From positions 2,768,657 to 2,832,656 of the forward strand of contig NZ_CP113064.1 in the NCBI RefSeq assembly GCF_026625805.1: a stretch of DNA of 64,000 bases, given 5' to 3'. The stretch comes from Brevundimonas sp. SL130 (lineage in GTDB: Bacteria > Pseudomonadota > Alphaproteobacteria > Caulobacterales > Caulobacteraceae). A model generated the notes under the pieces. The model worked only from the letters and a program-made list of their open reading frames with translations, had not been told where the DNA came from and did no database searches. Made by a program: the position numbers and the translations under genes. Shown one piece after another: positions 27,409-36,457 of the stretch (position 1 is the first letter of the stretch; the number at the start of each line of letters is the position of its first letter).

Positions 27409-27657
27409 GGGCGGCTCCTTGTGATTCGGAGCCGATATAGGCGGCGAGGCCGTCGGATGCGAGCCTCGGCCTTGCGAGCGAAATTCTTAAATACCGGAAA
27501 TCGCACAACAAGGTTCGAACACCAGAAAAATGTCGCTTGCTGTCGCGTCGCTTTGTCGCAAAACATCGTTAACCATGTTTGACGGTCGGACCTGCCGGCG
27601 CCCGCGCGCCGCCCAGCGTCGCGCCGAACACGGGGCTTTGAGGAGCGACAGGACAGT

Positions 27658-29166
27658 ATGCGGGAGTACGACAACGCGGATCGCGGTCCGTCCCGGCTCC
27701 AGCGGCATCGCATGCCCCTGGCCGGCGGCGCCGTGGCGGTTCTAGTCCTGCTGATCGCCGTCCTGCTGCTGGCCAGCTGCGGCGACGGCGCCCCCGCCTT
27801 CTGGCGGCGCGGCGGTCCGAACGAGGCCGCCCTGTCCTGCCCCCGCCCCGCCTCGGTCACGGGGTCCGAGTTCAACGCCCAGGAGGCGGGCCTGCGCCAC
27901 CTGCGCCGCGCCGCCTTCCGCGGCGACGTCTTCGCCCAGCTCGAGCTGGGCTCGCGCTACGCCGCCGTCCGCGCCACCGACAAGAATATCGAAGACCCGA
28001 TCGAGAGCTCGGTCTGGTACGCCATGGCCCTGGCCAATGACGAGGGCTACGCCCCGATCAACGGGGTGGACCGCAAGGGCGGCGTGTTCGGCGGCGGCCT
28101 GCGTCCCCTGTCGAAATACGACGACTGCCGCGCCTTCGAACGCCACCGCGCCTATCAGGTGCTCGACCGCCAGCTGTCGCGCATGAGCCGCGAGGAGCAG
28201 GAGGCGGTGCGCGACCGGGTCATCTACATCCTCTCGACCCAGGACGCCGAGGGCTATCGCACCCTGGCCCGCCTGCACGACGGCCTCTACGGCCCCTTCG
28301 GCGAGCCCGCCGACAATCGCGAGGCCCGCGAGGCGCTCGGCCGCAAGCCCGAGGGCAAGACCCCGGCGATAGGCCAGCCCCGCTCGCGCGGCGGCTACTG
28401 GGCGGCGGTCAATCTGTTCCAGCGCAACGACGTCGACGCCTACCTCTACAACTATCTGGCGGTCCAGACCGGCGACGTCGGCGCCTATGTGCTGATGAAG
28501 GACTTCGAACGCTCCTCGCCCGGCCGCGCCCAGTACGCCGGCTTCGTCGAGGCCAAGGCCCGCCAATGGACGCCGCCGTTCGAATTCTATCCGCTGGAGG
28601 CTCCCGCCTCGGGCGTGCCCTTCTCGGACGAAAGCCGCCCGCGCGGCGACGCCTATGAATACGCCCTGTCGCGGCTTCAGGGCGAACTGCCCTTCGTCCA
28701 TGTCGGCCGCGCCCTGCGCTATCTGGGCGTGACGCCCGAGGCCGTCACCGCCCCCGAACAGCTGTCCCGCCAACAGATCGAGGCCTTCGAGGCCATGATC
28801 GGCCATGCGACCGAAAGCCGGCTGTCCCCCGTCGAACGGGTCCGCGCCATTCAGCTGGCGGCCGTCAACGGCTCGTCCGAGGCCCAGCTGGTCCTGGCGG
28901 TCATGTACGCCGAGGGCATCGGCCTGCCCGCCGACTACGCCCGCTCGTTCAAATGGTTCAGCGAGGCCGCCCGCCAGGGCAGCCCCGAGGCCAAGTTCGC
29001 CATGTCCACCTATTTCGCCCTCGGCGTCGCCGGGGTGGCGGATCAGGACAAGGCCGACGCCGTCGCCTTCCGCATCGAATCCTCGCTGTCGGGCTTCGGC
29101 CCCTCGGCCTCGCGTTTGCAGGCCCTGCTGTCCCAGGTGTCCCGCGCCCAACAACAGCGCCGTTAA
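27658..29166 (+). CDS. Sel1-repeat lipoprotein
   Basis: A 502-residue protein. A lipoprotein signal is visible: Arg-rich N-region, hydrophobic VAVLVLLIAVLLLA and lipobox LASC with Cys at residue 41 (residue 23 if the second Met at 27712 is used). The mature part has Sel1-like repeats at the start (LRRAAFRGDVFAQLELGSRY) and the end (QLAAVNGSSEAQLVLAVMYA, WFSEAARQGSPEAKFAMS). Such repeats mediate protein contacts in the periplasm. The beta-helix protein gene follows after 18 bp, suggesting an operon. Confidence 0.82.
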   Translation: MREYDNADRGPSRLQRHRMPLAGGAVAVLVLLIAVLLLASCGDGAPAFWRRGGPNEAALSCPRPASVTGSEFNAQEAGLRHLRRAAFRGDVFAQLELGSRYAAVRATDKNIEDPIESSVWYAMALANDEGYAPINGVDRKGGVFGGGLRPLSKYDDCRAFERHRAYQVLDRQLSRMSREEQEAVRDRVIYILSTQDAEGYRTLARLHDGLYGPFGEPADNREAREALGRKPEGKTPAIGQPRSRGGYWAAVNLFQRNDVDAYLYNYLAVQTGDVGAYVLMKDFERSSPGRAQYAGFVEAKARQWTPPFEFYPLEAPASGVPFSDESRPRGDAYEYALSRLQGELPFVHVGRALRYLGVTPEAVTAPEQLSRQQIEAFEAMIGHATESRLSPVERVRAIQLAAVNGSSEAQLVLAVMYAEGIGLPADYARSFKWFSEAARQGSPEAKFAMSTYFALGVAGVADQDKADAVAFRIESSLSGFGPSASRLQALLSQVSRAQQQRR

Positions 29167-29184
29167 CAGGGAGGGTCTGGTCGC

Positions 29185-30624
29185 ATGAACATCCGCTCGC
29201 TCGCGAAAGTCTCGCTCCTCGCGGCCTTCGCCCTATCCGCCGTCACCGCCTTGCCCGACCCGGTTCAGGCTCAGGTCGCCGCAAAGGTCGAGGCCCAGAC
29301 CCGGCCCAATTTCGGCGTCCTGCTGGAGCCGCCGACTCGCAGCCGGCCGCGCGCCCATCGCCGTTATGACTACGGCCGGTATCGCGGCCCCGACTGGCGC
29401 CCCCTGCCCCGCCCCCCGCACCAGGAGGAGGTCGTCCTGGTCGATTGCGGCGGCAATCCCGGTTCGGGCGCGATCGAAAGCGCGGTCCAGCGGGTGCGCC
29501 CCGGCGGCACCTTGATCATCCGCGCCCGGGCCGGCGCCTGCGTCGGCTGGCTGAACATCGACAAGCCGATGACCATCATCGGCGACAGCGGCTTTGATCC
29601 GCGCCGCTGGGATGCGGCGACCCCGACCCTCCAGGCCCCGGACGGCCTGCCCTGCCTGACCGTCGCGCCCGGCGTCCGGGTCGAGGTCCGCGACCTGGTC
29701 TTCGCCTCGCCCCGCGCCGGCGACGCCGCCTGCGTGGTCGGCTACGACGCCGAGATCGTCATGAACCGGGTCGGCTTCCGCCACGCCGGGGACGAGGCCG
29801 CCATCTACGCCGACGGCGGTCTGTTGGACCTGCGCGACGTCCTGATCGACGCCCGCACCGTCTCGGCCGCCATCGTCGCCGACGGCGCCGCCACGACCCT
29901 TTATGAGACCGCCATCACCGGGGCCCAGTCGGGCGTGGATCTGACGCCGGGCTCGGGCGCCCCCTCCACCCTGACCTCCGTCACCCTGATCGGCTCGGAA
30001 CAGCCGAACAATTTCGGCCCCCGCGCCATCGGCGTCATCGTCCGATCCGCCCGCGACTACGGCCAGGTGGCTATCAGCAACGCCAAGATCTGCGGCTATG
30101 TCGAGGGCGTGGCGGTCGAGGGCGCCTCGGTCTCGGTCTCCAACAGCCGGATCTGCAAGGGCGACAAGGGCGCCGTCCTCTACAATGGCGAGCTCGTCTT
30201 CGATCAGAACCGCGTCCGCGTCAGCCAGATCGGCGTCGCCGCCGTCTCGGGCCGCGCCGTGATCACCGGCAACAGTTTCGCCGGCGTCCGCGACGCCATC
30301 TATGACGAGGAGCGGGCCAGTATCCAGGCGCGCAACAACCGCGTCTGGTCGCGCGACCTGTGCCGCCCCCGCTTCGAAAACCGCTACCGCGACCGCTACG
30401 CCCCGTCCTGGAGCGCCGGCAACGGCTTCTACGACTGCCAGCAAACCCCCTATCCCCGCGACTGGTGGGAGAACGAAGACGGCCAATACGTCAATGACGC
30501 CTACGCCCTGGACGGCTACGACCGCTACCAACAAGGCTACGGCTGGTACGACCGCGACGGCCGCTACATCCCCGACGACCGCCACCGCGGCGACGACCGC
30601 TGGCGCCGCAACGGCTGGTTCTAG
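29185..30624 (+). CDS. Secreted right-handed beta-helix protein
   Basis: A 479-residue protein with a signal peptide (MNIRSLAKVSLLAAFALSAV, cleavage after PVQAQ). The centre shows beta-helix coils of the pectate-lyase or Disaggregatase type: repeated V-x-N-x-R/V-x-I patterns such as VSVSNSRICKGDKGAVLYNG and AVITGNSFAGVRDAIYDE. The C-terminal 80 residues are Tyr/Asp/Arg-rich (GYDRYQQGYGWYDRDGRYIP) and low-complexity. No catalytic motif identified, so an enzymatic role is not claimed; surface polysaccharide binding is possible. Paired with the upstream Sel1 lipoprotein. Confidence 0.75.
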   Translation: MNIRSLAKVSLLAAFALSAVTALPDPVQAQVAAKVEAQTRPNFGVLLEPPTRSRPRAHRRYDYGRYRGPDWRPLPRPPHQEEVVLVDCGGNPGSGAIESAVQRVRPGGTLIIRARAGACVGWLNIDKPMTIIGDSGFDPRRWDAATPTLQAPDGLPCLTVAPGVRVEVRDLVFASPRAGDAACVVGYDAEIVMNRVGFRHAGDEAAIYADGGLLDLRDVLIDARTVSAAIVADGAATTLYETAITGAQSGVDLTPGSGAPSTLTSVTLIGSEQPNNFGPRAIGVIVRSARDYGQVAISNAKICGYVEGVAVEGASVSVSNSRICKGDKGAVLYNGELVFDQNRVRVSQIGVAAVSGRAVITGNSFAGVRDAIYDEERASIQARNNRVWSRDLCRPRFENRYRDRYAPSWSAGNGFYDCQQTPYPRDWWENEDGQYVNDAYALDGYDRYQQGYGWYDRDGRYIPDDRHRGDDRWRRNGWF

Positions 30625-30631
30625 GCCACAC

Positions 30632-30806
30632 TCACCTCCCCGTCGGCGAAGGCCGGCGGGGAGGACAGGCGGGAGCGTCAGCGAACGCCAGGAGGGGGCG
30701 ACTCGGTGTTTGAAGCTGGGTCGGTCATCCCCACCGCCGGAGTCGCCCCCGCCTGGTCGCAAGCGCGACCTGTCCTCCCCCCGCGCCTTCGCGCGCGGAG
30801 AGGTGA
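30632..30806. repeat. Family B inverted-repeat element, copy 2
   Basis: TCACCTCCCCGTCGGCGAAG at the left end and GCGCGGAGAGGTGA at the right, with inner AGGCGGGAGCGTCAGCGAA and GTCGCAAGCGCGACCTGTCC. It is nearly identical to copy 3, which follows after 11 bp. Confidence 0.8.
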
Positions 30807-30817
30807 CGCCATTTCAT

Positions 30818-30992
30818 TCACCTCCCCGTCGGCGAAGGCCGACGGGGAGGACCGGCGAGAGCGTCAGCGAACGCCAGGAGGGGGCGACTCGGTGTCAGAC
30901 GCCGCCCCGGTCATCCCCACCGCCGGAGTCGCCCCCGCCTGGTCGCAAGCGCGACCTGTCCTCCCCACGCGCCTTCGCGCGCGGAGAGGTGA
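30818..30992. repeat. Family B inverted-repeat element, copy 3
   Basis: A tandem neighbour of copy 2, with differences mainly in the central variable part (30890-30920). The 120 bp after it hold no gene I can support. Confidence 0.8.
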
Positions 30993-31110
30993 CCCAGCGC
31001 GCACAATGACGCTGGTCCGTTCCCAAAGATTTCAACGCTCTATAAGAATCTCACCCCGACTTCCGCGCCATAGAAGCCGGCGCCCTTATCCTCCTCTCAT
31101 CCCCGCCGAT

Positions 31111-31445
31111 GGGGAGGGCGTCGGATCCAGCGCCCTGACGGCGGCGGGGCTGTGGTCGAGCGATGAAGCCGGTGGGGAGGAGACCGCCGGGGTCCTTAGG
31201 GGCGGCGATGGATGCCGTCTCCTGCTCGCCGCACGCTTCGGAAAGCGAACCGCTGTCGATTTTCAATCGGCATGTCCGCCCCGGCGAAGCCGTCGCAAGA
31301 CGGCCCGCCGATCCGGCAAGGCTCGAAGGCTAGGGCCGCCAGCCGGAGCGCGTGTGGAAAACGACCACGTGGGACGACGACTGCGCCGAAACGGTACTTA
31401 AAACTCCAAACCCCGGGTGCAGACCCGGCGTCCCACGCCCTCCCC
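31111..31445 (+). ncRNA. Candidate structured non-coding RNA (strand uncertain)
   Basis: GGGGAGGGCG (31111-31120) and CGCCCTCCCC (31436-31445) could close a perfect 10-bp stem over 335 nt. Inside are several perfect hairpins: GGAGAC/GTCTCC, CGCTT/AAGCG, CGATT/AATCG, GCCGTC-GCAA-GACGGC with a GNRA loop, GTGG/CCAC, and CGTGGGACG/CGTCCCACG enclosing CCGGGT/ACCCGG. No ORF here looks coding. I tested for RNase P, tmRNA, SRP RNA, cobalamin riboswitch and tRNA signatures and found none convincing. High GC makes chance hairpins common, and no promoter or T tract is clear. Confidence 0.4.
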
Positions 31446-31590
31446 GAACTTCGCTGCTCAGCCGCGAAGACGCAGCCAATTCACCACACTCCAAACCCCA
31501 CGCCCCAAAAGGAACCCCCAATGCCGCATGCCGACAGACGGCGTGAAACTCTCCTTGGCCTCAGCGACCGATCATCGTTAACTGGCCCCC

Positions 31591-31788
31591 ATGGACACGA
31601 CCCTTTCCGCACAGGCGACCCTTCACTACGGCGACGGCGAATTCGCCGTTCTGAAACCCGGACGCTTCGTCCGCTGCGCCGTCACCGAACAGCCGATCCC
31701 GCTGGAGACCTTGCGCTACTGGAGCCCGACCCGGCAGGAGGCCTATCTCGGCCCGGCCGAATTCATCGCCGGGATGAAGGCCGGGTGA
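31591..31788 (+). CDS. DUF2093 domain protein
   Basis: A 65-residue protein matching the short DUF2093 family of alphaproteobacteria: DGEFAVLKPGRFVRCAVTEQPIPLETLRYWSPTRQEAYLGPAEF, where PGxFVxCAVT and LRYWSxxRQEAY are the conserved elements. Function unknown. The stop overlaps the GTG start of the M23 peptidase gene (GTGA), so the two are co-translated. Confidence 0.88.
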   Translation: MDTTLSAQATLHYGDGEFAVLKPGRFVRCAVTEQPIPLETLRYWSPTRQEAYLGPAEFIAGMKAG

Positions 31789-32648
31789 TCGGACGCCGCT
31801 CCCTGCTGCTGGGCGTCGGCGCAACCCTCGCCGTCCCGCACAGATTGGGCGCCCATGTCCCGGCTCCAGGCGAACTCGACCTGATCCTGAACGGCGCCTG
31901 GCGTCAGGGCGGCTACGCCCTGGGCCGCACCGAACCTCGCGCCCTGATCTTCGTGGACGGCGAGGCCCTGTCCACCGCCTCGGCCGACGGCCGCTTCGTC
32001 GTCGGCTTCGACCGCGACGCCCCCGCCGGGGTCGAGATCGCGGTCCGATCCGGCGCCCGCTCCGGCGACCGCACGACCCGCCGCGTCCTCGACATCGCCC
32101 CCCATGTCTTCCCCTCGACCCGGGTCGACGGCCTGCCGCCCGCCACCGTCGAACCCAGCGACCCCGCCCTGCTGACCCGCATACAGCAGGAACTGGCCCT
32201 CAAGACCGAGGCCTTCGCCAGCGACGCCGACACCGACGATTTCCGCGACGGCTTCATCTGGCCGCTCGAGGCCTTCCGCATCTCCAGCGAATGGGGGGCG
32301 CAGCGCGTCCTGAACGGCACGCCGGCCCGTCCCCACTACGGCATTGATCTCGCCGCCCCCGCCGGAACCGTGATCCGCGCCCCGGCCGACGGCCGCGTCA
32401 TCTTCGTCCGCCCCGACATGCATTTCGAGGGCGGCCTGACCCTGATCGACCATGGACAAGGCCTGATCAGCGCCTATCTGCACCAGTCGCAGCAGGACGT
32501 GGCTCCAGGCCAGACCGTGCGGCGCGGCGATCCCCTGGGTCGTGTCGGCATGACCGGCCGCGCCACCGGACCGCATTTGTGCTGGCGCCTGAAGTGGCGC
32601 GACCGCAACCTCGACCCCTCGCTACTAGTGGGCGTCCACGCACCCTGA
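31785..32648 (+). CDS. M23-family peptidoglycan endopeptidase (LytM-like)
   Basis: A 287-residue exported protein from the GTG at 31785, with a signal sequence IGRRSLLLGVGATLAVPHRL that begins with a RR pair. The C-terminal LytM domain has the zinc ligands in PHYGIDLAAPAGT and GPHLCWRLKW, plus LIDHGQGLISAYLHQ. The N-terminal part is a beta domain as in other alphaproteobacterial M23 hydrolases. It would cleave peptidoglycan cross-links in the periplasm, or activate amidases if degenerate; the HxxxD and HxH-equivalent region reads HLC, so one ligand deserves a check. Confidence 0.87.
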   Translation: MIGRRSLLLGVGATLAVPHRLGAHVPAPGELDLILNGAWRQGGYALGRTEPRALIFVDGEALSTASADGRFVVGFDRDAPAGVEIAVRSGARSGDRTTRRVLDIAPHVFPSTRVDGLPPATVEPSDPALLTRIQQELALKTEAFASDADTDDFRDGFIWPLEAFRISSEWGAQRVLNGTPARPHYGIDLAAPAGTVIRAPADGRVIFVRPDMHFEGGLTLIDHGQGLISAYLHQSQQDVAPGQTVRRGDPLGRVGMTGRATGPHLCWRLKWRDRNLDPSLLVGVHAP

Positions 32649-32731
32649 CGCAGCCCCGACAACAACTTCAACGCTTGCACGGGTAAGGATAACCCCGTAT
32701 TGTCAGACCTCGCTTCGGTGGGAGGCTCCGG

Positions 32732-33241
32732 ATGTCATTGCTGCGGTCGCTGAACGTTCTGGTGGTCGATGACCAAGAGCATATGCTGACCATCGCCTCC
32801 ACGATTCTGCGCGCCGCCGGCATCCGCAGCGTTTACGAAGCGAGCGACGGCGCTGCGGCCCTCAGCATTCTGGGCAGCAAGCCGGTCGATCTGGCCCTGG
32901 TCGATTACAACATGTTCCCGCTGGACGGCGACGAACTGACCCGCCGGGTCCGAACCGGGGCGGACGGCGGCAACATCTACCTGCCCATCATCATGATGAG
33001 CGGCCATGCCGAAAAAAGCCGTATCCACGCCGCCCGCGACGCCGGCGTGACCGAGTTCCTGGCCAAGCCGCTGACCGCCAATTCGATCATCGAGCGGATC
33101 AAGGCGGTCATCCTCAACCCCCGCCCCTTCGTCAAGATCGACACCTATTGCGGCCCCTGCCGCCGCCGCAAGGAAGCCGCCAACTACGACGGGCCGCTGC
33201 GTCGCGGGGTCGAATCGGATCAGTCGTTCAGCGCCGCATAG
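32732..33241 (+). CDS. Single-domain response regulator with Cys-containing tail
   Basis: A 169-residue protein. The receiver domain has VLVVDDQEHML, the phosphoacceptor Asp in LALVDYNMFPLDG, the switch Ser in IIMMSGHAE and the Lys in FLAKPL. The C-terminal 40 residues (PRPFVKIDTYCGPCRRRKEA) resemble the FVRxxxYxGPDRR tail of many alphaproteobacterial stand-alone regulators, but carry two Cys (CGPC), a CXXC that could bind metal or be redox-active. No kinase is adjacent. Its stop overlaps the end of the converging acyltransferase gene by 22 bp. Confidence 0.88.
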   Translation: MSLLRSLNVLVVDDQEHMLTIASTILRAAGIRSVYEASDGAAALSILGSKPVDLALVDYNMFPLDGDELTRRVRTGADGGNIYLPIIMMSGHAEKSRIHAARDAGVTEFLAKPLTANSIIERIKAVILNPRPFVKIDTYCGPCRRRKEAANYDGPLRRGVESDQSFSAA

Positions 33242-34167
33242 ACCTTGTCGGGCCAGCGCCGGTGGACCCAGAACCAGTCTTCTGGAACCTCGCGGACCCG
33301 ATCCTCGACGAAGCGGTTCACGGCCTGGACGCCGGCCAGGATGTCCGCGTCCCGATCCCCGGTCTCGGCCACCCGGATCGGCTCATGCGCCGTCACCCGG
33401 AACCGCACCCCCGGCAGACGCACCACCGACAGCGGCTGGATCACCGTGTCGAACTTCAGCGCCAGCCGCGCCGCCCCCGGCGAGGCGTTGACCGGCTGAT
33501 CGAAGAACGCGACCTCCGGCCCCTGATTATATTTCTGATCGACCAGCAGGGCGATGGAATCCCCCCGCTTCATCCCCGCCATCAGCTCCCGCGTCCCATC
33601 GCCCTTCGGCGCGAACAGGCGGATGCCGTAGCGCTCGCGGCTCTGGCGGATCAGGGCGTCGACATAGGGATTGTTCGCCGCCCGATAGGTCACCTGGCAC
33701 GGCAGGCCCGAAGCCATGATCACCGCCGCCATCACTTCGAAATTGGCCAGATGGCCCGAGATCAGCACCGCCGCCTGGCCGCTGTTGCGCAGGGCGTGCA
33801 GCCGCTCCATCCCGACCACCTCGACCCGCCCGCCCTCAGGCGTCAGCCGATCCATGACCGCCAGCTCGGCGAAGGTCCGCCCCGTCCGGTCCCACTGCTC
33901 CAGCGCCAGGGCGTCACGCTCTGCGTCGCCCATGTCCGGAAAGGCGATCCGCAGATTGCGCATCACCGTCTTCTGCGTGCCCGTCTTCGGCCCCAGGGTC
34001 CGCAGCAGCCAGCCGCCCAGGCCCGAGGCCCGCTCGACGCCGAGCAGGCGCAGGAACGAAAACAGCGCCTGGAAGCCGAAGGCCTCCAGGCGCCACATCA
34101 AATCTTGTCGCACATTTCTGGCGCTACCGCCCTTCGGGCTGCTTGAGCGCGTTTTCTTACCAGGCAA
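33220..34167 (-). CDS. Lipid A biosynthesis lauroyl/myristoyl acyltransferase (LpxL/HtrB family)
   Basis: A 315-residue inner-membrane acyltransferase with the catalytic HxxxxE motif in [13 protein letters not shown], the arginine in [10 protein letters not shown], and [24 protein letters not shown], as in LpxL/LpxM. One N-terminal hydrophobic helix. It would add a secondary acyl chain to lipid A. The open frame starts with TTG at 34167 and overlaps the upstream SDR by 11 bp; a GTG at 34113 ([14 protein letters not shown]) is a plausible alternative. Confidence 0.9.
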   Translation of the reverse strand: MPGKKTRSSSPKGGSARNVRQDLMWRLEAFGFQALFSFLRLLGVERASGLGGWLLRTLGPKTGTQKTVMRNLRIAFPDMGDAERDALALEQWDRTGRTFAELAVMDRLTPEGGRVEVVGMERLHALRNSGQAAVLISGHLANFEVMAAVIMASGLPCQVTYRAANNPYVDALIRQSRERYGIRLFAPKGDGTRELMAGMKRGDSIALLVDQKYNQGPEVAFFDQPVNASPGAARLALKFDTVIQPLSVVRLPGVRFRVTAHEPIRVAETGDRDADILAGVQAVNRFVEDRVREVPEDWFWVHRRWPDKVYAALND

Positions 34168-34927
34168 TCGTCAATCCACCGTCCACCACAAGGGTCTGCC
34201 CCGTCACATAGGCCGAAGCGGGGCTGCACAGATAGACCGCCGTGCCGGCGATTTCATCCGGCTGACCGATCCTTTTCAGCGGCGCGGGCTCGGCCACCGT
34301 CTTCAGCAGCTCGGGATTCTCCCACAGATATTTGGCGAAATCGGTCTGGACCAGGCCCGGGGCGATACAGTTGACCCGCACGTTCGACGGCCCCCACTCC
34401 ACCGCCAGGTTCCGCACCAGCTGCATATCGGCCGCCTTGGAGATATTATAGGCCCCGATCAGGGCGTTGCCGCGCAAGCCCCCGATGGACGAGATCACCA
34501 GGATCGCCCCGTCCCGGCGCTCCACCATCTGCGGCGCGACCATCTGGATCAGCCAATGGTTCGAGATGACGTTATTCTGCAGGATCTTCTCGAACTGATC
34601 ATCGGCGATCCCGCCCATCGGCCCGGCATAGGGATTGGTCGCGGCGTTGCACACCAGGATGTCGATCTGGCCGAAGGCGGCGTTGGTCTGATCCACCAGC
34701 CGCTGCAATTCCGCCTTCGAGGCGATATTGGCGGGAACGGCGATGGCGCGCCCCTCGCCGTACTTGCCGTTGATCTCGGCGGCGACCTCGTCGCAGGGGC
34801 CGGCCTTGCGCGAAGAGATGACCACCTTGGCGCCGTGTTCAGCCAGCCGCTCGGCGATCGCCTTGCCGATGCCGCGCGACGAGCCGGTGATGACGGCGAC
34901 CTTGCCGGTCAGATCGAACAGTTCCAT
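34157..34927 (-). CDS. SDR-family oxidoreductase (FabG-like)
   Basis: A 256-residue classical [47 protein letters not shown] (Ser, Tyr, Lys), and [14 protein letters not shown]. The pattern near the end ([22 protein letters not shown]) is typical. It resembles DHRS4-like and acyl-CoA-linked SDRs more than housekeeping FabG, as far as I can judge from the [21 protein letters not shown] segment. The end overlaps the LpxL-like gene, so the two form a unit. Confidence 0.88.
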   Translation of the reverse strand: MELFDLTGKVAVITGSSRGIGKAIAERLAEHGAKVVISSRKAGPCDEVAAEINGKYGEGRAIAVPANIASKAELQRLVDQTNAAFGQIDILVCNAATNPYAGPMGGIADDQFEKILQNNVISNHWLIQMVAPQMVERRDGAILVISSIGGLRGNALIGAYNISKAADMQLVRNLAVEWGPSNVRVNCIAPGLVQTDFAKYLWENPELLKTVAEPAPLKRIGQPDEIAGTAVYLCSPASAYVTGQTLVVDGGLTIAW

Positions 34928-35035
34928 TGCGTTTCCCTTGGGTTCCGCCGGGTTATTTGCACCCCGGCTCTAGCCGAACGACATTGATAGCCTGATACTC
35001 AGGCGATTCCATCCGGGAGTGGCCACCGCCAGCCG

Positions 35036-36310
35036 ATGCGTAACCTGACTACGGGCTTTTTGTTTTTCGCCTATCTGTTCCTCGGCATGACCGTGGGCGC
35101 CTTCCTGTGGCGTGCGGGCTTGGGCGCCGGCGCCGGCGTGGCGGGGGCGCTCGGAGCCCTGGGTCTGCTGGGCGCCTTCCACGGCATCGTCACGGGAATG
35201 GCGGCCCGTCGCGCCCTGAAGAAGGAGATCGATCAGGTGCGCGAGGCCCATCGGTTGCTGGCCGACGCCATGGAATCGACCCAGGGCGCCCTGACCGAAC
35301 TGGCCCACGCCATCGAGAGCGGCGCCTTGACCGACACCGACGCCCTGACCGGCGAGGTGCGGATGCTCGAGACCCTGGTCCAGCAGATGAGCGACAGTAT
35401 CGACCATCGTCTGTCCAGCGCGCCCAACATCGGCGTCGAGACCTTCGAAGGCCGCCGCCTGGCCCAGTCCAACGTCCTGCTGCGCACCATCCATGAGGCG
35501 CTGAGCGAGGGTCGGGTCGATCTGTACCTCCAGCCGGTCGTCTCCCTGCCCCAGCGGCGGACCATCTTCTATGAAAGCTTCACCCGCCTGCGGGATTCGA
35601 CCGACCGGGTGATGATGCCGGCCGAGTACCTGTCGCTGGCCGAGGGCGAGGGCCTGGTGCCGGCGATCGACAATCTGCTGCTGTTCCGCTGCGCCCAGAT
35701 CGTGCGCCGGCTGGCGCGGCAGGATCGCAAGGTCGGGGTCTTCTGCAATGTGGCCCTGACCTCGCTGGGCGACGACACCTTCTTCCCGCGCTTCCTCGAG
35801 TTCCTGAGCGAGAACCGCGACCTGAACCAGGCGCTGATCTTCGAACTGGGCCAGGCGAACTTCGACGCACGCGGCGCCATCGAGGCCCGCAACATGGCCA
35901 AGCTGGCCGATCTGGGCTTCCGCTTCTCGCTGGACAAGGTTCAGACGCTGGACCTCGACTTCGCCGACCTGCAACGGGCGGACGTCAAGTTCATCAAGGT
36001 CTCGGCCGACCTGCTGATCGAGCAGTTGCTGGATCTGGACGGCGGGGCGCCGCTGCGGTCCATGCCCGACATCCAGGCCGCCGACTTCGCCGCCCTGACC
36101 CGCCGCTACGGGGTCGAGGTGATCGCCGAAAAGGTCGAGTCGGAACGCCAGATCGTCGACATCCTGGAGCTGGACGTCGGCATGGGACAGGGCCACCTGT
36201 TCGGCGAACCCCGCGCCATCAAGGAAAAGGTCCTGGCCGAAACCGACCCGCCGGCGGAGTTCCTGCGCTCGACTCTGCGCAGCGCCGAGCAGCGGCGCCG
36301 GTTCAGCTGA
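35036..36310 (+). CDS. tipF: TipF-like EAL-domain c-di-GMP receptor
   Basis: A 424-residue protein: two N-terminal membrane helices (TTGFLFFAYLFLGMTVGAFL; GAGAGVAGALGALGLLGAF), a coiled coil (about residues 60-125) and a C-terminal EAL domain. The EAL signature is degenerate: ESF replaces EAL in YLQPVVSLPQRRTIFYESF, and LDKVQTLDLDF stands where DDFGTGYSSL is expected, while GQGHLFGEP is kept. This layout is that of Caulobacter TipF, which binds c-di-GMP and guides flagellar assembly at the pole. Catalysis is unlikely. No flagellar genes adjoin, as for the Caulobacter gene to my recollection. Confidence 0.85.
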   Translation: MRNLTTGFLFFAYLFLGMTVGAFLWRAGLGAGAGVAGALGALGLLGAFHGIVTGMAARRALKKEIDQVREAHRLLADAMESTQGALTELAHAIESGALTDTDALTGEVRMLETLVQQMSDSIDHRLSSAPNIGVETFEGRRLAQSNVLLRTIHEALSEGRVDLYLQPVVSLPQRRTIFYESFTRLRDSTDRVMMPAEYLSLAEGEGLVPAIDNLLLFRCAQIVRRLARQDRKVGVFCNVALTSLGDDTFFPRFLEFLSENRDLNQALIFELGQANFDARGAIEARNMAKLADLGFRFSLDKVQTLDLDFADLQRADVKFIKVSADLLIEQLLDLDGGAPLRSMPDIQAADFAALTRRYGVEVIAEKVESERQIVDILELDVGMGQGHLFGEPRAIKEKVLAETDPPAEFLRSTLRSAEQRRRFS

Positions 36311-36317
36311 ACCTCTT

Positions 36318-36450
36318 CCCTTCTCCCCTTGCGGGAGAAGGTGGCCGAGCGCAGCGAGGTCGGATGAGGGGTTACCCCCTCTGACCTTGAACGCTGTAAC
36401 ACCCCCTCATCCGGCCCTTCGGGCCACCTTCTCCCACAAGGGGAGAAGGG
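36318..36450. repeat. Family C' inverted-repeat element
   Basis: End hairpins CCTTCTCCC/GGGAGAAGG at 36319-36341 and 36427-36449, with inner GGATGAGGGGTTACCCCCTC and CACCCCCTCATCC. It belongs to the CTCCCCTTGCGGGAGAAGG class that is abundant in alphaproteobacteria. It fills the tipF-HAD spacer and may end tipF transcription. Confidence 0.8.
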
Positions 36451-36457
36451 CTATGGG

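Noticed and set aside
27515..27530. GGTTCGAACACC resembling a tRNA T-arm
   Set aside because: Stem does not pair properly and no acceptor or anticodon arms surround it.
27306..27875. 189-codon minus-strand frame upstream of msrC
   Set aside because: No recognisable domain, overlaps msrC in another frame and the Sel1 gene promoter.
31368..31445. tRNA-like fold (CTTAAAA loop, CCGGGT/ACCCGG arm)
   Set aside because: The expected T-loop TTCRA is absent and the arm lengths do not fit a tRNA.
31111..31445. tmRNA or RNase P RNA
   Set aside because: No tag-peptide codons of the ANDN type, no T-loop, and none of the RNase P conserved GAGGAAAGTC-type segments.
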